Below, one piece after another: positions 6,713 to 14,121 of a stretch of DNA of 22,431 bases. The notes under the pieces are model-generated. The model ran no database searches and was not told the DNA's origin. It saw only the letters and a list, made by a program, of their open reading frames with translations. The number at the start of each line of letters is the position of its first letter. The stretch's first letter is position 1. The stretch comes from CAYJRW01 sp964372865 (GTDB taxonomy: Bacteria > Patescibacteriota > Minisyncoccia > Minisyncoccales > 2-12-FULL-40-12). Made by a program: the position numbers and the translations under genes. Location of the stretch: the NCBI GenBank assembly GCA_964372865.1, contig CAYJRW010000007.1, positions 1 to 22,431 of the forward strand. The letters are read 5' to 3'.

Positions 6713-6967
6713 ATGGTTTGGCAGGACGTTGTAATATCAATAGGGCAGTGGATTTTCGTTGTTGCTTTGCTCCCCTCGGTATTTGGTAAAGATAAGCCCG
6801 CTTTAAGTACAAGCTTAATAACAGGAGCTGTTTTGGCAGCGTTTGCTGTTACTTTTGCAACTTTGCTTTTTTGGAACTCTGCAATTTCTGCAGCGATTTT
6901 AAGTTTAACCTGGTTTGTTCTGGCTGTTCAAAAGCATCCTCTTGAAAAAAACAAAAAAGCAGGTTAG
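6713..6967 (+). CDS. Small integral membrane protein, function unknown
   Basis: The 84-residue product has about three hydrophobic segments (roughly 5-24, 33-53 and 56-71) and a short Lys-rich C-terminal tail (KHPLEKNKKAG), which suggests a cytoplasmic C-terminus. I do not recognise a named family; similar short proteins beginning M(I/V)WQD.VISIG seem familiar from CPR genomes, which is recollection and not a search. The start at ATG 6713 is set by the -10 box 7 bases before it, with no Shine-Dalgarno. It stands first in the run that leads to the adaptor gene 15 bases downstream, so it may be a helper of the pump or merely co-transcribed. Confidence 0.75.
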   Translation: MVWQDVVISIGQWIFVVALLPSVFGKDKPALSTSLITGAVLAAFAVTFATLLFWNSAISAAILSLTWFVLAVQKHPLEKNKKAG

Positions 6968-6982
6968 AATAATGCGCTGGTT

Positions 6983-8236
6983 ATGCGAGCTGTTAAATTA
7001 ATAATTTTTGTTGCACTTTGTGCGCTTTTGGCATTTGCTGCCGTTTTTTGGTTTTTAAGGAGCAGGAACAATGAAGCCGGGGAAGTTGTCGTGCCTGAGA
7101 GGAGCGATCTTTATGAAGAGATATTCGCGACCGGAAAAGTGCGGCCCGCTGAAGAACTGAAGCTTTCTTTTCAAGCAGGAGGGCTTATTTCTGGTATTTA
7201 CGTTAAAGAGGGTGAGACCGTTGCAAAAGGAAGGGTTTTGGCACAGCTTGACACAGAGGAGCTGGAAAATCGGCTGAAGGAAGCTAAAGCTCAGCTTTCA
7301 GCCAGAGAGGCAAGTTTGGCTCTGGCTCACGTTCAGCTACAAAATGCAAAGGACGCGCTTTTTACCAGAATAGGAGATTCTTACAATAAGATAGACGAAG
7401 CTTTTTTTACCGATACTGAGCCTCTTTTTCGGGGAGGAATATTTGGCCTTTCAATTCAGGAAGGAGCAACCACCTACAGCTTCAACACTTCGGATCTTGA
7501 TTTGGAGTTGAGTTTAAATGACTGGAGAAAAGAACTTTTAAATCTAATTCTCTCTTGGAGGCAACTAGTTTCAAGAGAAAATCTTATGGAGCAGGCAAAA
7601 TTAGCCATGCAGCGATTGCAAAGGCTGCGCGATTTTATTAACGACTTGGCTCAAGCAGTTTCACATTTTTCAACTGACAAGACAACCATTGCTGCAACCT
7701 TGAACAGTTACCGCAGCTCGGTTTCGTCTGCTCAGTCATCAATAAGTTCGGCGATTGTTAATCTTGATTCTGCAATGCAGAATTTAGTTGCGGCTGAAAG
7801 CAACGTTTCAGATGCAGGAGTTGAGCAGGCAAAGAGACAAATTGAGATACTGCAAACCCAGCTTAAACAAACCAGATTAGTATCCCCTTTAGCCGGTACA
7901 ATTCTTACTAAGCAGGCAAAAACAGGAGAGGTAACTCAAGCCGGCTCTACTATTTTCACCTTTTATCCCAAAGACCAATTTCGCGTAGAAGCTGAAATTT
8001 ACGAGGGAGATATTGGCACAATCTCTGTTGGAGAAAAAGCTAAGCTTGAATTTATTGCTTTTCCCGAAAAAACATTTGCGGGTGAAGTCGTTGAGATAGA
8101 CCGCGCTCCTCTTTTAATTGACGGAGTTGTGCATTATTTGGCAACTTTGCGAATTATTGACGCACCGGAGCAAATTTTGCCCGGTATGTCAGTGGACGTA
8201 AGATTTTTATCAGCGCAAGAAGAAGGAAACGAGTGA
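6983..8236 (+). CDS. HlyD/MacA-type membrane fusion (adaptor) protein
   Basis: The 417-residue adaptor joins an ABC permease complex to extracytoplasmic steps of export. It has a signal anchor (5-27), a first lipoyl-like half (about 58-91, SFQAGGLISGIYVKEGETVAKG), a long helical/coiled-coil region (about 92-298), a second lipoyl half (about 299-328, VSPLAGTILTKQAKTGEV), and a beta-barrel/membrane-proximal end with the typical LPGMSVDVR near 399-407. The helical region is long and includes an extra segment (about 130-190) compared with compact MacA. It is followed by an ABC ATPase and an FtsX-type permease, the MacA-MacB order. CPR cells have no outer membrane or TolC, so it would act as a cell-surface adaptor, as in Gram-positive bacteria. 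Confidence 0.9.
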   Translation: MRAVKLIIFVALCALLAFAAVFWFLRSRNNEAGEVVVPERSDLYEEIFATGKVRPAEELKLSFQAGGLISGIYVKEGETVAKGRVLAQLDTEELENRLKEAKAQLSAREASLALAHVQLQNAKDALFTRIGDSYNKIDEAFFTDTEPLFRGGIFGLSIQEGATTYSFNTSDLDLELSLNDWRKELLNLILSWRQLVSRENLMEQAKLAMQRLQRLRDFINDLAQAVSHFSTDKTTIAATLNSYRSSVSSAQSSISSAIVNLDSAMQNLVAAESNVSDAGVEQAKRQIEILQTQLKQTRLVSPLAGTILTKQAKTGEVTQAGSTIFTFYPKDQFRVEAEIYEGDIGTISVGEKAKLEFIAFPEKTFAGEVVEIDRAPLLIDGVVHYLATLRIIDAPEQILPGMSVDVRFLSAQEEGNE

Positions 8237-8237
8237 T

Positions 8238-8247
8238 TTTGCGCAAA
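8238..8247. repeat. 10-bp perfect palindrome between adaptor and ATPase genes
   Basis: TTTGCGCAAA lies in the 18-base gap between the adaptor stop and the ATPase ATG at 8255. It could be an operator half or chance; nothing else supports a role. Confidence 0.2.
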
Positions 8248-8254
8248 CTTATAT

Positions 8255-8935
8255 ATGGAAGAAACTCCGTTCATAAAGCTTGAAGGAATATGGAAAGAAT
8301 ATCAGCTGGGAAAAGTTCGCTTAACCATTTTAAGAGATATTAACTTAGTTGCTGAGCAAGGAAGTTTTTTGGCAATTTTGGGGCAGTCGGGCTCTGGCAA
8401 ATCAACTCTTTTGCATATTATTGGAGCTTTGGATTCGCCAACGCGCGGCAAAGTATTTTTTGAAGGCGTAGAATTATCTCAGCTTACAGATGATCAACGA
8501 GCCGACATTCGCTCAAAAAAAGTCGGCTTTATTTTTCAGCAGTTTAATTTATTGTCAGCTTTGACGGCTTTGGAGAATGTCGCAATGCCTGCCGTATTTC
8601 AAGGCATAAGCCAAAGCGAACGTACAGCGAGCGCCAGGAAATCTCTTGAAGCAGTAGGATTGGGTCATCGCTTGAACCATAAACCTTCAGAATTGTCAGG
8701 CGGCGAACAGCAAAGAGTGGCCATTGCCAGAGCTTTGATTAACAACCCCGCTGTTATTGTGGCAGACGAGCCCACAGGCAACATTGATTCCAAAACAGGT
8801 AAAATTATTATGGACATTTTATCAGACCTTCACAGGAAACAAGGAAAAACCATTATCGTAGTAACTCATGAAACATCGCTGGCAAGCTCAGCTGGCAAAA
8901 TAATAAACATTAAAGACGGTCAAATAATTCAATGA
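8255..8935 (+). CDS. MacB/LolD-type ABC transporter ATP-binding protein
   Basis: The 226-residue ATPase has Walker A GQSGSGKST (43-51), a canonical Q-loop (FIFQQFNLL), the full signature LSGGEQQR, Walker B VIVADEPTGNID, and the switch histidine in VVTHE. This is the standard pattern of the MacB/LolD/FtsE group that works with FtsX-domain permeases. It lies 18 bases after the adaptor gene and overlaps the permease start by 4 bases (ATGA), so the three subunits are translationally coupled. Substrate classes in this family include peptides, antibiotics and lipoproteins; none can be chosen here. Confidence 0.94.
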   Translation: MEETPFIKLEGIWKEYQLGKVRLTILRDINLVAEQGSFLAILGQSGSGKSTLLHIIGALDSPTRGKVFFEGVELSQLTDDQRADIRSKKVGFIFQQFNLLSALTALENVAMPAVFQGISQSERTASARKSLEAVGLGHRLNHKPSELSGGEQQRVAIARALINNPAVIVADEPTGNIDSKTGKIIMDILSDLHRKQGKTIIVVTHETSLASSAGKIINIKDGQIIQ

Positions 8936-10143
8936 TGCTGGAATATTTTAGAATTGCTTTTCGCAACTTGAGAAAAAGGCCCCTGAGAAGCTGGCTGACG
9001 ATTTTGGGAGTTGTCATTGGCGTTTTTCTGGTTGCCTCTCTTTTATCTTTGTCAGAAGGAATAAAAGAATCAATCTTGCAGGAACTTCGTGTAATGAGAG
9101 GCGACTTGATCATGGTTTTCCCGGGAGAACTGACCGATTTTACAACTGCGTTCTTGGGCGGCCTTGAGCTTAGCAATGCCGACCTTGATGCAATTTGGCG
9201 TGCCAAAGGAGTGGGCCAGGTGGTTCTTTTAAGGCAAAAAGCGGAATTGGTGCGTTATCGCGATTCAAGCAAAACAGTGCTGATAGACGGCACACTTTTG
9301 CACGAGGCCTCTTCGATATTGCAAGAAGATATGGGCATGACTACCATTGAAGGTCGTTGGCCCTTGAAAGGAAAAAGAGAAGTGCTGGTGGGAAATCTTA
9401 TACCAAAGGATATTTTTCCAGGATTGAGAGCGGGCGACCGCATTTCAATTAAGGGAACTCCTTTTGAGGTGGCTGGCGTTGTTCGTTCTGTGGGCAATCG
9501 CTATGATGATTCAGCGATTGCCATGGATTTGGATATGTTTGGCACTGTTATCGGAATTAAGGACGGCGCGCGAATCGCAATAGTAAAAATCATTCCAGGT
9601 GAGGACGCTAACGAAGTTGCGGAAAATATCAAGGAAGAGGTTCAAAAATCCCGAAAGCGCGTCCTAGGAGCCGACTCTCCTAGTTTCTCAGCGATTACCA
9701 GCGAAGCGGCTGTCCGAACAATAAACAATGTGGTTGCGATTGTTCAGCTTGCAGTAATGGCTTTTGCCAGCATAGCCATTTTAGTTGGCGCCATTGGCAT
9801 TATGAACACTATGTACACTTCGGTTTATGAACGCACAAAAGAAATAGGCATATTAAAAGCTGTGGGTGCCAAAAGAAAAGACATTATTGCTATTTTTCTG
9901 ATAGAGTCAGGAGCAATTGGCCTTGTTGGTGGAATCGGCGGAGTTGTTCTCGGATTTGCCGCGGCTCAAATAGTTGAGTTATACGGCCAATTCCACCCTG
10001 TTTTGTATATTGAGGCATCTAGTTCACTGTGGCTGGCCCTAACTGCTTTGGCTTTTGCACTTCTTGTTGGCGCGGCTTCCGGCTATTTCCCGGCCAGAAA
10101 AGCCGCCTCTTTGGACCCGGTTGACGCTCTAAGGTACGAGTAG
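8932..10143 (+). CDS. MacB-like ABC transporter permease (FtsX domain)
   Basis: The 403-residue protein follows the MacB permease plan: an N-terminal membrane helix (about 17-38) after RNLRKRPLRSWLTILGVVIG, a large extracytoplasmic MacB periplasmic-core-like domain (about 40-260), and a C-terminal FtsX domain with three membrane helices (about 275-400), including the conserved GIMNTMYTSVYERTKEIGILKAVGA (in parts). It ends in the usual ARKAASLDPVDALRYE-type tail. It does not carry its own ATPase, unlike E. coli MacB; the ATPase is the separate upstream gene. Two adjacent ATG codons (8932 and 8935) can start it; 8932 gives the ATGA overlap with the ATPase stop. Confidence 0.93.
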   Translation: MMLEYFRIAFRNLRKRPLRSWLTILGVVIGVFLVASLLSLSEGIKESILQELRVMRGDLIMVFPGELTDFTTAFLGGLELSNADLDAIWRAKGVGQVVLLRQKAELVRYRDSSKTVLIDGTLLHEASSILQEDMGMTTIEGRWPLKGKREVLVGNLIPKDIFPGLRAGDRISIKGTPFEVAGVVRSVGNRYDDSAIAMDLDMFGTVIGIKDGARIAIVKIIPGEDANEVAENIKEEVQKSRKRVLGADSPSFSAITSEAAVRTINNVVAIVQLAVMAFASIAILVGAIGIMNTMYTSVYERTKEIGILKAVGAKRKDIIAIFLIESGAIGLVGGIGGVVLGFAAAQIVELYGQFHPVLYIEASSSLWLALTALAFALLVGAASGYFPARKAASLDPVDALRYE

Positions 10144-10170
10144 GGAAATTGCTCTTTTACATAAAAAAAT

Positions 10171-10180
10171 GGAGAGGGGG
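10171..10180 (+). promoter_or_regulatory. Purine-rich Shine-Dalgarno of the secreted protein gene
   Basis: GGAGAGGGGG ends 5 bases before ATG 10186. It is a strong, somewhat degenerate ribosome site and contrasts with the lack of such sites before most genes in this window. Confidence 0.6.
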
Positions 10181-10185
10181 AAGCG

Positions 10186-10665
10186 ATGAAAAATGCGAGG
10201 AAAAGCCTTATCGCAGCCGGCGCGCTCTTAATCTTAATTGCGATTGATATTCCAGCAGACGCCCAAGAAACAGAGGGAGTTTCTATTGACTTTGATTCTC
10301 GTGTTCCTGAGAAGTTTAGTGAACGATATTCCAATTTCAACGCGTTATTTGGCGCAGAATTACTGAGATTGTTGAAAGGAAATGTTTTTAAAAAACACGA
10401 GATAAGCGTTAAATTTGCAACTATGTCTTATAAGAATTCAAAGAGGTTGGCCATTATTGCGATTATAATTGATGGTTCAGACATTCCTGCTTGGGTAATC
10501 AAATTTAAAGACCTTTCTTCGCCATCGGCGATTGAGAAAGCGGCAAGTAAGACAGCTCATGTTATTTATACGGCGATTAAAAAAACTGATGGTCTTGATG
10601 ATCAAAAAATTGAAGCGAGCTCCTGGAATTATCCAAGGGCTTTTACTTTTGTTGAAAACGAGTAA
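10186..10665 (+). CDS. Secreted small protein, function unknown
   Basis: The 159-residue product starts with a signal peptide: positive n-region (MKNARK), hydrophobic core (8-22) and an AxA site (A24-D-A26) before QETEG. The mature part of about 133 residues contains no cysteine and no motif I can name; it looks like an alpha/beta domain with a long beta strand near RLAIIAIIIDGSDIPAWVIKF (in part). It follows the MacB-like permease by 42 bases and precedes lysS by 28 bases, but its own Shine-Dalgarno suggests independent expression. It could be a cargo or partner of the pump, which is only positional inference. Confidence 0.75.
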   Translation: MKNARKSLIAAGALLILIAIDIPADAQETEGVSIDFDSRVPEKFSERYSNFNALFGAELLRLLKGNVFKKHEISVKFATMSYKNSKRLAIIAIIIDGSDIPAWVIKFKDLSSPSAIEKAASKTAHVIYTAIKKTDGLDDQKIEASSWNYPRAFTFVENE

Positions 10666-10679
10666 AATAGAAGAAGAAA

Positions 10680-10685
10680 GATAAT
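10680..10685 (+). promoter_or_regulatory. Candidate -10 box of lysS (leaderless type)
   Basis: GATAAT lies 8 bases before the lysS ATG at 10694, the same geometry as the mreC and 6713 genes. The -35 region is not convincing (TTGAAA at 10652-10657 gives a 22-base spacer). An alternative is TAAAAT at 10663-10668. Confidence 0.35.
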
Positions 10686-10693
10686 CCTTCGAT

Positions 10694-12151
10694 ATGAGCA
10701 ATGAACTAAATAAAATCAGGTTGAAGAAATTAGAGGCGATTGGTAAAGCCGGAGTTTTAGCTTACCCCGCAAGAACAAAAAGAACCCATAAAATAACTGA
10801 AGCTCTGAAAACATTTACCTCTCTGACGCGTCTAAAAAAAGAGGTGATTTTGGCAGGTCGTATACGTTCTTTGCGAGAGCACGGCGGTTCTACTTTTCTG
10901 CATATTGAAGACGGAACAGGAAAACTGCAGGCGTTTTTCAGAAAAGACAGGATAGGGGAACGAGCGTATAAATTATTTTTGAATAATTTTGACACCGGTG
11001 ATTTTATTGAAGTTAGAGGGATTTTGTTTAAGACAAAAAGAGGGGAGAAAACAATTGAATCGTCTGATTTTAAAATGCTGGCAAAGTCGCTCCTGCCCTT
11101 GCCGGAAAAGTGGCATGGCTTGCAGGATGAGGAAGAGCGTTTCCGCAAGCGCTATCTTGATTTGCTTTTCAACAATGGGGTTAAGGAAAAGTTTGAAAAA
11201 AGAGACAGAATAATAAAATTTCTGCGCGATTTTTTGGATAAAAAGGGCTTTTTGGAAGTGGAAACACCTGTTTTGCAAAACATTTACGGTGGAGCTGACG
11301 CCAGGCCTTTCAAAACCCATATCAATGCTTTTGGTATGGATATGTATTTGCGCATTTCTCTGGAATTGCCTTTAAAGCGTTTGATTGTCGGCGGGTTTGA
11401 AAAAGTTTATGAAATAGGCCGAGTTTTTCGCAATGAGGGAGTTGACAGGCAGCACAATCCTGATTTTACGGAACTTGAATTTTACTGGGCTTACGCTGAT
11501 TACAAAGATATGATGAAATTTACCGAAGAAATGATTATTCATTTGCTCAATCAGATTTTTGGCAAAACAAAAATAAAGTACGAAGGTAAAGAAATTGACT
11601 TCAAGACCTCCTGGCCTAGAGTGGAGTATGGAAAACTGATTAAAAAATATACAAAACTGGACATTGAAACTTTGAACCGTGACTCTCTATTGAAAGAAGC
11701 AAAAAAACTTGGTCTTTCTCCCGAAGACCCCTGGAGCAAAGGCAAAATTGTTGACGAAATTTATAAAAAATACTGCAGGCCAAAAGTTTGGCACCCAACT
11801 TTTGTGATACATCACCCTTCTGAAATGTACCCTTTGGCAAAACAGCGCCCTGATAAACCTGAAGAAGCGGAGACGGTTCAGTTGATTGTCGCAGGATGGG
11901 AGTTAGTGAAGGCATATTCAGAGCAAAATGACCCGCTTTTACAGCGAAAAGCGTTTGAACGACAAGAAGAGTTGTTTAGCAAAGGGCTAAAAGAGGCCCA
12001 AAGAATGGATATGGAGTTTGTGGAGACATTGGAATACGGTATGCCTCCAACAGCCGGCTTTGGCATGGGGATTGACAGATTGGTAGCGCTCTTGACTGAT
12101 TCACATAGTTTAAGGGAAGTTATTTTATTCCCGACGATGAAACCAAAATAA
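10694..12151 (+). CDS. lysS: Lysyl-tRNA synthetase, class II
   Basis: The enzyme charges tRNA-Lys with lysine. The 485 residues comprise an N-terminal OB-fold anticodon-binding domain (about 45-135; VILAGRIRSLREHGGSTFLHIEDGTG in parts) and the class II catalytic core with motif 1 near FLEVETPVLQ (186-195), motif 2 from VYEIGRVFRNEG to about 265, and motif 3 GFGMGIDRLVALLTD (455-469). ELVKAYSEQNDP (403-414) corresponds to the Asn/Ser-rich lysine-site strand of LysRS (usual form ...NAYSELNDP). Its length is slightly below E. coli LysS (505). The stop touches serS with no gap, so the two synthetase genes form a unit. Confidence 0.96.
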   Translation: MSNELNKIRLKKLEAIGKAGVLAYPARTKRTHKITEALKTFTSLTRLKKEVILAGRIRSLREHGGSTFLHIEDGTGKLQAFFRKDRIGERAYKLFLNNFDTGDFIEVRGILFKTKRGEKTIESSDFKMLAKSLLPLPEKWHGLQDEEERFRKRYLDLLFNNGVKEKFEKRDRIIKFLRDFLDKKGFLEVETPVLQNIYGGADARPFKTHINAFGMDMYLRISLELPLKRLIVGGFEKVYEIGRVFRNEGVDRQHNPDFTELEFYWAYADYKDMMKFTEEMIIHLLNQIFGKTKIKYEGKEIDFKTSWPRVEYGKLIKKYTKLDIETLNRDSLLKEAKKLGLSPEDPWSKGKIVDEIYKKYCRPKVWHPTFVIHHPSEMYPLAKQRPDKPEEAETVQLIVAGWELVKAYSEQNDPLLQRKAFERQEELFSKGLKEAQRMDMEFVETLEYGMPPTAGFGMGIDRLVALLTDSHSLREVILFPTMKPK

Positions 12152-13420
12152 ATGCTTGACATTAACTTCATTCGCCAAAATCCGGAAAAAGTAAAAGACG
12201 GCGCTCGAAAGAAAGGAGCCAAAGTTGATATTGATCAGCTTTTGGAGGTGGATGGAAAAAAAAGAGAAACTCTAAGGGCTCTGGAAGATATGAGAGCTGA
12301 GAAGAACAGAGCCAACGAGGAAGTTAAGAGGTCAGGAGATAATAAAGCAAAAGAAGCAATAATTTTGAGAATGAGAGAATTAGATAAAAACAGCGACAGG
12401 TTGGAAAATACTTTGAGAGAAACAAAAAAACAATTTGAGGACCTTCTGCTCCAAGTTCCAAATATGCCTTTTGACGATGTGCCCGTTGGAAACGATGGAA
12501 GAGACAATGTGGTTTTTAGAAAAGTCGGTAAGTCGCCACGATTCTCTTTCAAACCGAAAGATTATTTGGAAATAGCAGAAAAGCTGGATTTGATTGACAC
12601 TAAGCGAGCTGCCAAGATATCTGGCACAAGGTTTGGCATTTTAAAAGGGGAAGCAGCACTCATTGAATTGGCTTTAATAAATTTTGCTTTTGATACTTTA
12701 CTTAAGGAAAAGTTTATAACTGTTATTCCTCCAGTAATGCTAAAAGGGGAAATGGCAAAGGGTACAGGATATTTTGAAGCAACAGATAAGGAGGAGGCCT
12801 ATTTTTTGCCAAAAGATAATTTGTTTTTGGCGGGAACCTCAGAGCAAGCGCTTGTGGCAATGCATGCTGAAGAAATTTTTGATGAGAAGGATTTGCCAAA
12901 AAGATATGTGGCTTTTTCAACTTGTTTTCGCAGGGAAGCAGGTTCTTACGGCAAGGATACCAAAGGAATTTTAAGAGTGCATCAGTTTGATAAGCTGGAA
13001 ATGGTCAGTTTTTGCCGACCTCAAGATTCAAAAAAAGAGCATCAGTTTTTGTTGAAAATGCAGGAAAAACTGATGAAGTGGTTGAAAATTCCTTATCAAG
13101 TTGTGCAAATGTGCACCGGAGATTTGGGGCGGCCGGCAGCGGCAAAATACGACATTGAAAGCTGGCTACCCTCTGAAAATCGTTATCGGGAGACCCATTC
13201 CGCCTCAAACTGCACTGATTTTCAATCCAGGCGGCTGAATATTCGTTATAGAGATAATGTCGGTAAATTAAATTTTGTCCACACATTAAACGGCACTGCT
13301 TTTGCTATTGGCAGAACCTTAATTATGCTCATTGAAAACCATCAGCAAAAAGACGGCAGCGTTTTTGTGCCTGCAGCTTTGCAAAAATACACAAAATTTA
13401 AAAAAATATCCTCACGATGA
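12152..13420 (+). CDS. serS: Seryl-tRNA synthetase
   Basis: The enzyme charges tRNA-Ser. The 422 residues show the N-terminal long coiled-coil arm (about 28-100) that grips the tRNA-Ser variable loop, then the class II core with TSEQAL (229-234), motif 2 CFRREAGSYGKDTKGILRVHQF (258-279), and motif 3 LNGTAFAIGRTLIMLIENHQ (379-398). MLDINFIRQNPEKVK at the N-terminus is typical SerRS. The start ATG directly follows the lysS TAA, and the stop overlaps the hydrolase start by 4 bases (ATGA). Ser-tRNA is also a donor for some FemAB-family enzymes, and one such gene lies downstream in the same run. Confidence 0.97.
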   Translation: MLDINFIRQNPEKVKDGARKKGAKVDIDQLLEVDGKKRETLRALEDMRAEKNRANEEVKRSGDNKAKEAIILRMRELDKNSDRLENTLRETKKQFEDLLLQVPNMPFDDVPVGNDGRDNVVFRKVGKSPRFSFKPKDYLEIAEKLDLIDTKRAAKISGTRFGILKGEAALIELALINFAFDTLLKEKFITVIPPVMLKGEMAKGTGYFEATDKEEAYFLPKDNLFLAGTSEQALVAMHAEEIFDEKDLPKRYVAFSTCFRREAGSYGKDTKGILRVHQFDKLEMVSFCRPQDSKKEHQFLLKMQEKLMKWLKIPYQVVQMCTGDLGRPAAAKYDIESWLPSENRYRETHSASNCTDFQSRRLNIRYRDNVGKLNFVHTLNGTAFAIGRTLIMLIENHQQKDGSVFVPAALQKYTKFKKISSR

Positions 13421-14121
13421 AAGACATTTTGATTCTTCACGGCTGGGGTTGGCCGATTTCTTCTCCGCAATGGAGTAAAGTAAAAACATTGCTGGAAAAC
13501 CGCGACTATAGAGTTTTTGTTCCTGATTTGCCTGGATTTGGAAAAACGCCGCAGCCGCCAAAGCCATGGACTATTGACGATTATGCGGAATGGACGAGAG
13601 GTTTTTGCGAAAAAAACAATCTTTCGCAATTTTTTTTGTTAGGCCATTCTTTTGGCGGCTCCTTAGCCACTAAATTTGCGATTAGATACCCTGAAAAAGT
13701 AAAAAAAATGATTTTAGTGGATTCAGCCGGCATACGGAAAAAACGTCTGAAAAAAGAAATTCAGAAAGCCGTAGCTCATTTTTTGAACAAATTTTCTTTC
13801 TTACAGTTTTATCCGCAACTTAAAAAATTTGCTTATAAAACAATCTTCAGAAGAAGCGATTATTTGTTGACTGAGGGAATCATGAAAGAAACTTATCTTA
13901 ATGTGATTAATGATGACATTTCTGAAAGTTTTTCTAAAGTTTCTGTCCCAACTTTGCTTATCTGGGGCAAAAATGACAAAATCACTCCGCTCTGGCACGC
14001 CTATTTTATTAAAGAAAAGGTTGCCGGAGCCGAATTGCAAATTATGCCCGGAATTAAGCATAACCCCCATTTTGAATCGCCAGAAGCTTTAGCTGAAAAG
14101 ATTATAGAATTCTTAAGATGA
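13417..14121 (+). CDS. Alpha/beta hydrolase
   Basis: The 234-residue protein has the classical alpha/beta-hydrolase layout: LHGWGWP near 7-13 forms the oxyanion side, the nucleophile elbow is GHSFGG with Ser78 (76-81), the acid is Asp187 in WGKNDK, and the base is His215 in GIKHNPHFESPE. No signal peptide or membrane segment is visible, so it is cytoplasmic. Ester, thioester or amide substrates are possible and cannot be separated by eye. It overlaps serS and the MurF-like gene by 4 bases each, so it is translationally locked into the envelope run. Confidence 0.92.
   Translation: MKDILILHGWGWPISSPQWSKVKTLLENRDYRVFVPDLPGFGKTPQPPKPWTIDDYAEWTRGFCEKNNLSQFFLLGHSFGGSLATKFAIRYPEKVKKMILVDSAGIRKKRLKKEIQKAVAHFLNKFSFLQFYPQLKKFAYKTIFRRSDYLLTEGIMKETYLNVINDDISESFSKVSVPTLLIWGKNDKITPLWHAYFIKEKVAGAELQIMPGIKHNPHFESPEALAEKIIEFLR

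Noticed and set aside
8932..10143. Lipoprotein-release complex LolCDE
   Set aside because: There is one FtsX permease plus an HlyD-type adaptor, which is the MacAB arrangement; Lol needs two permeases and an outer membrane.
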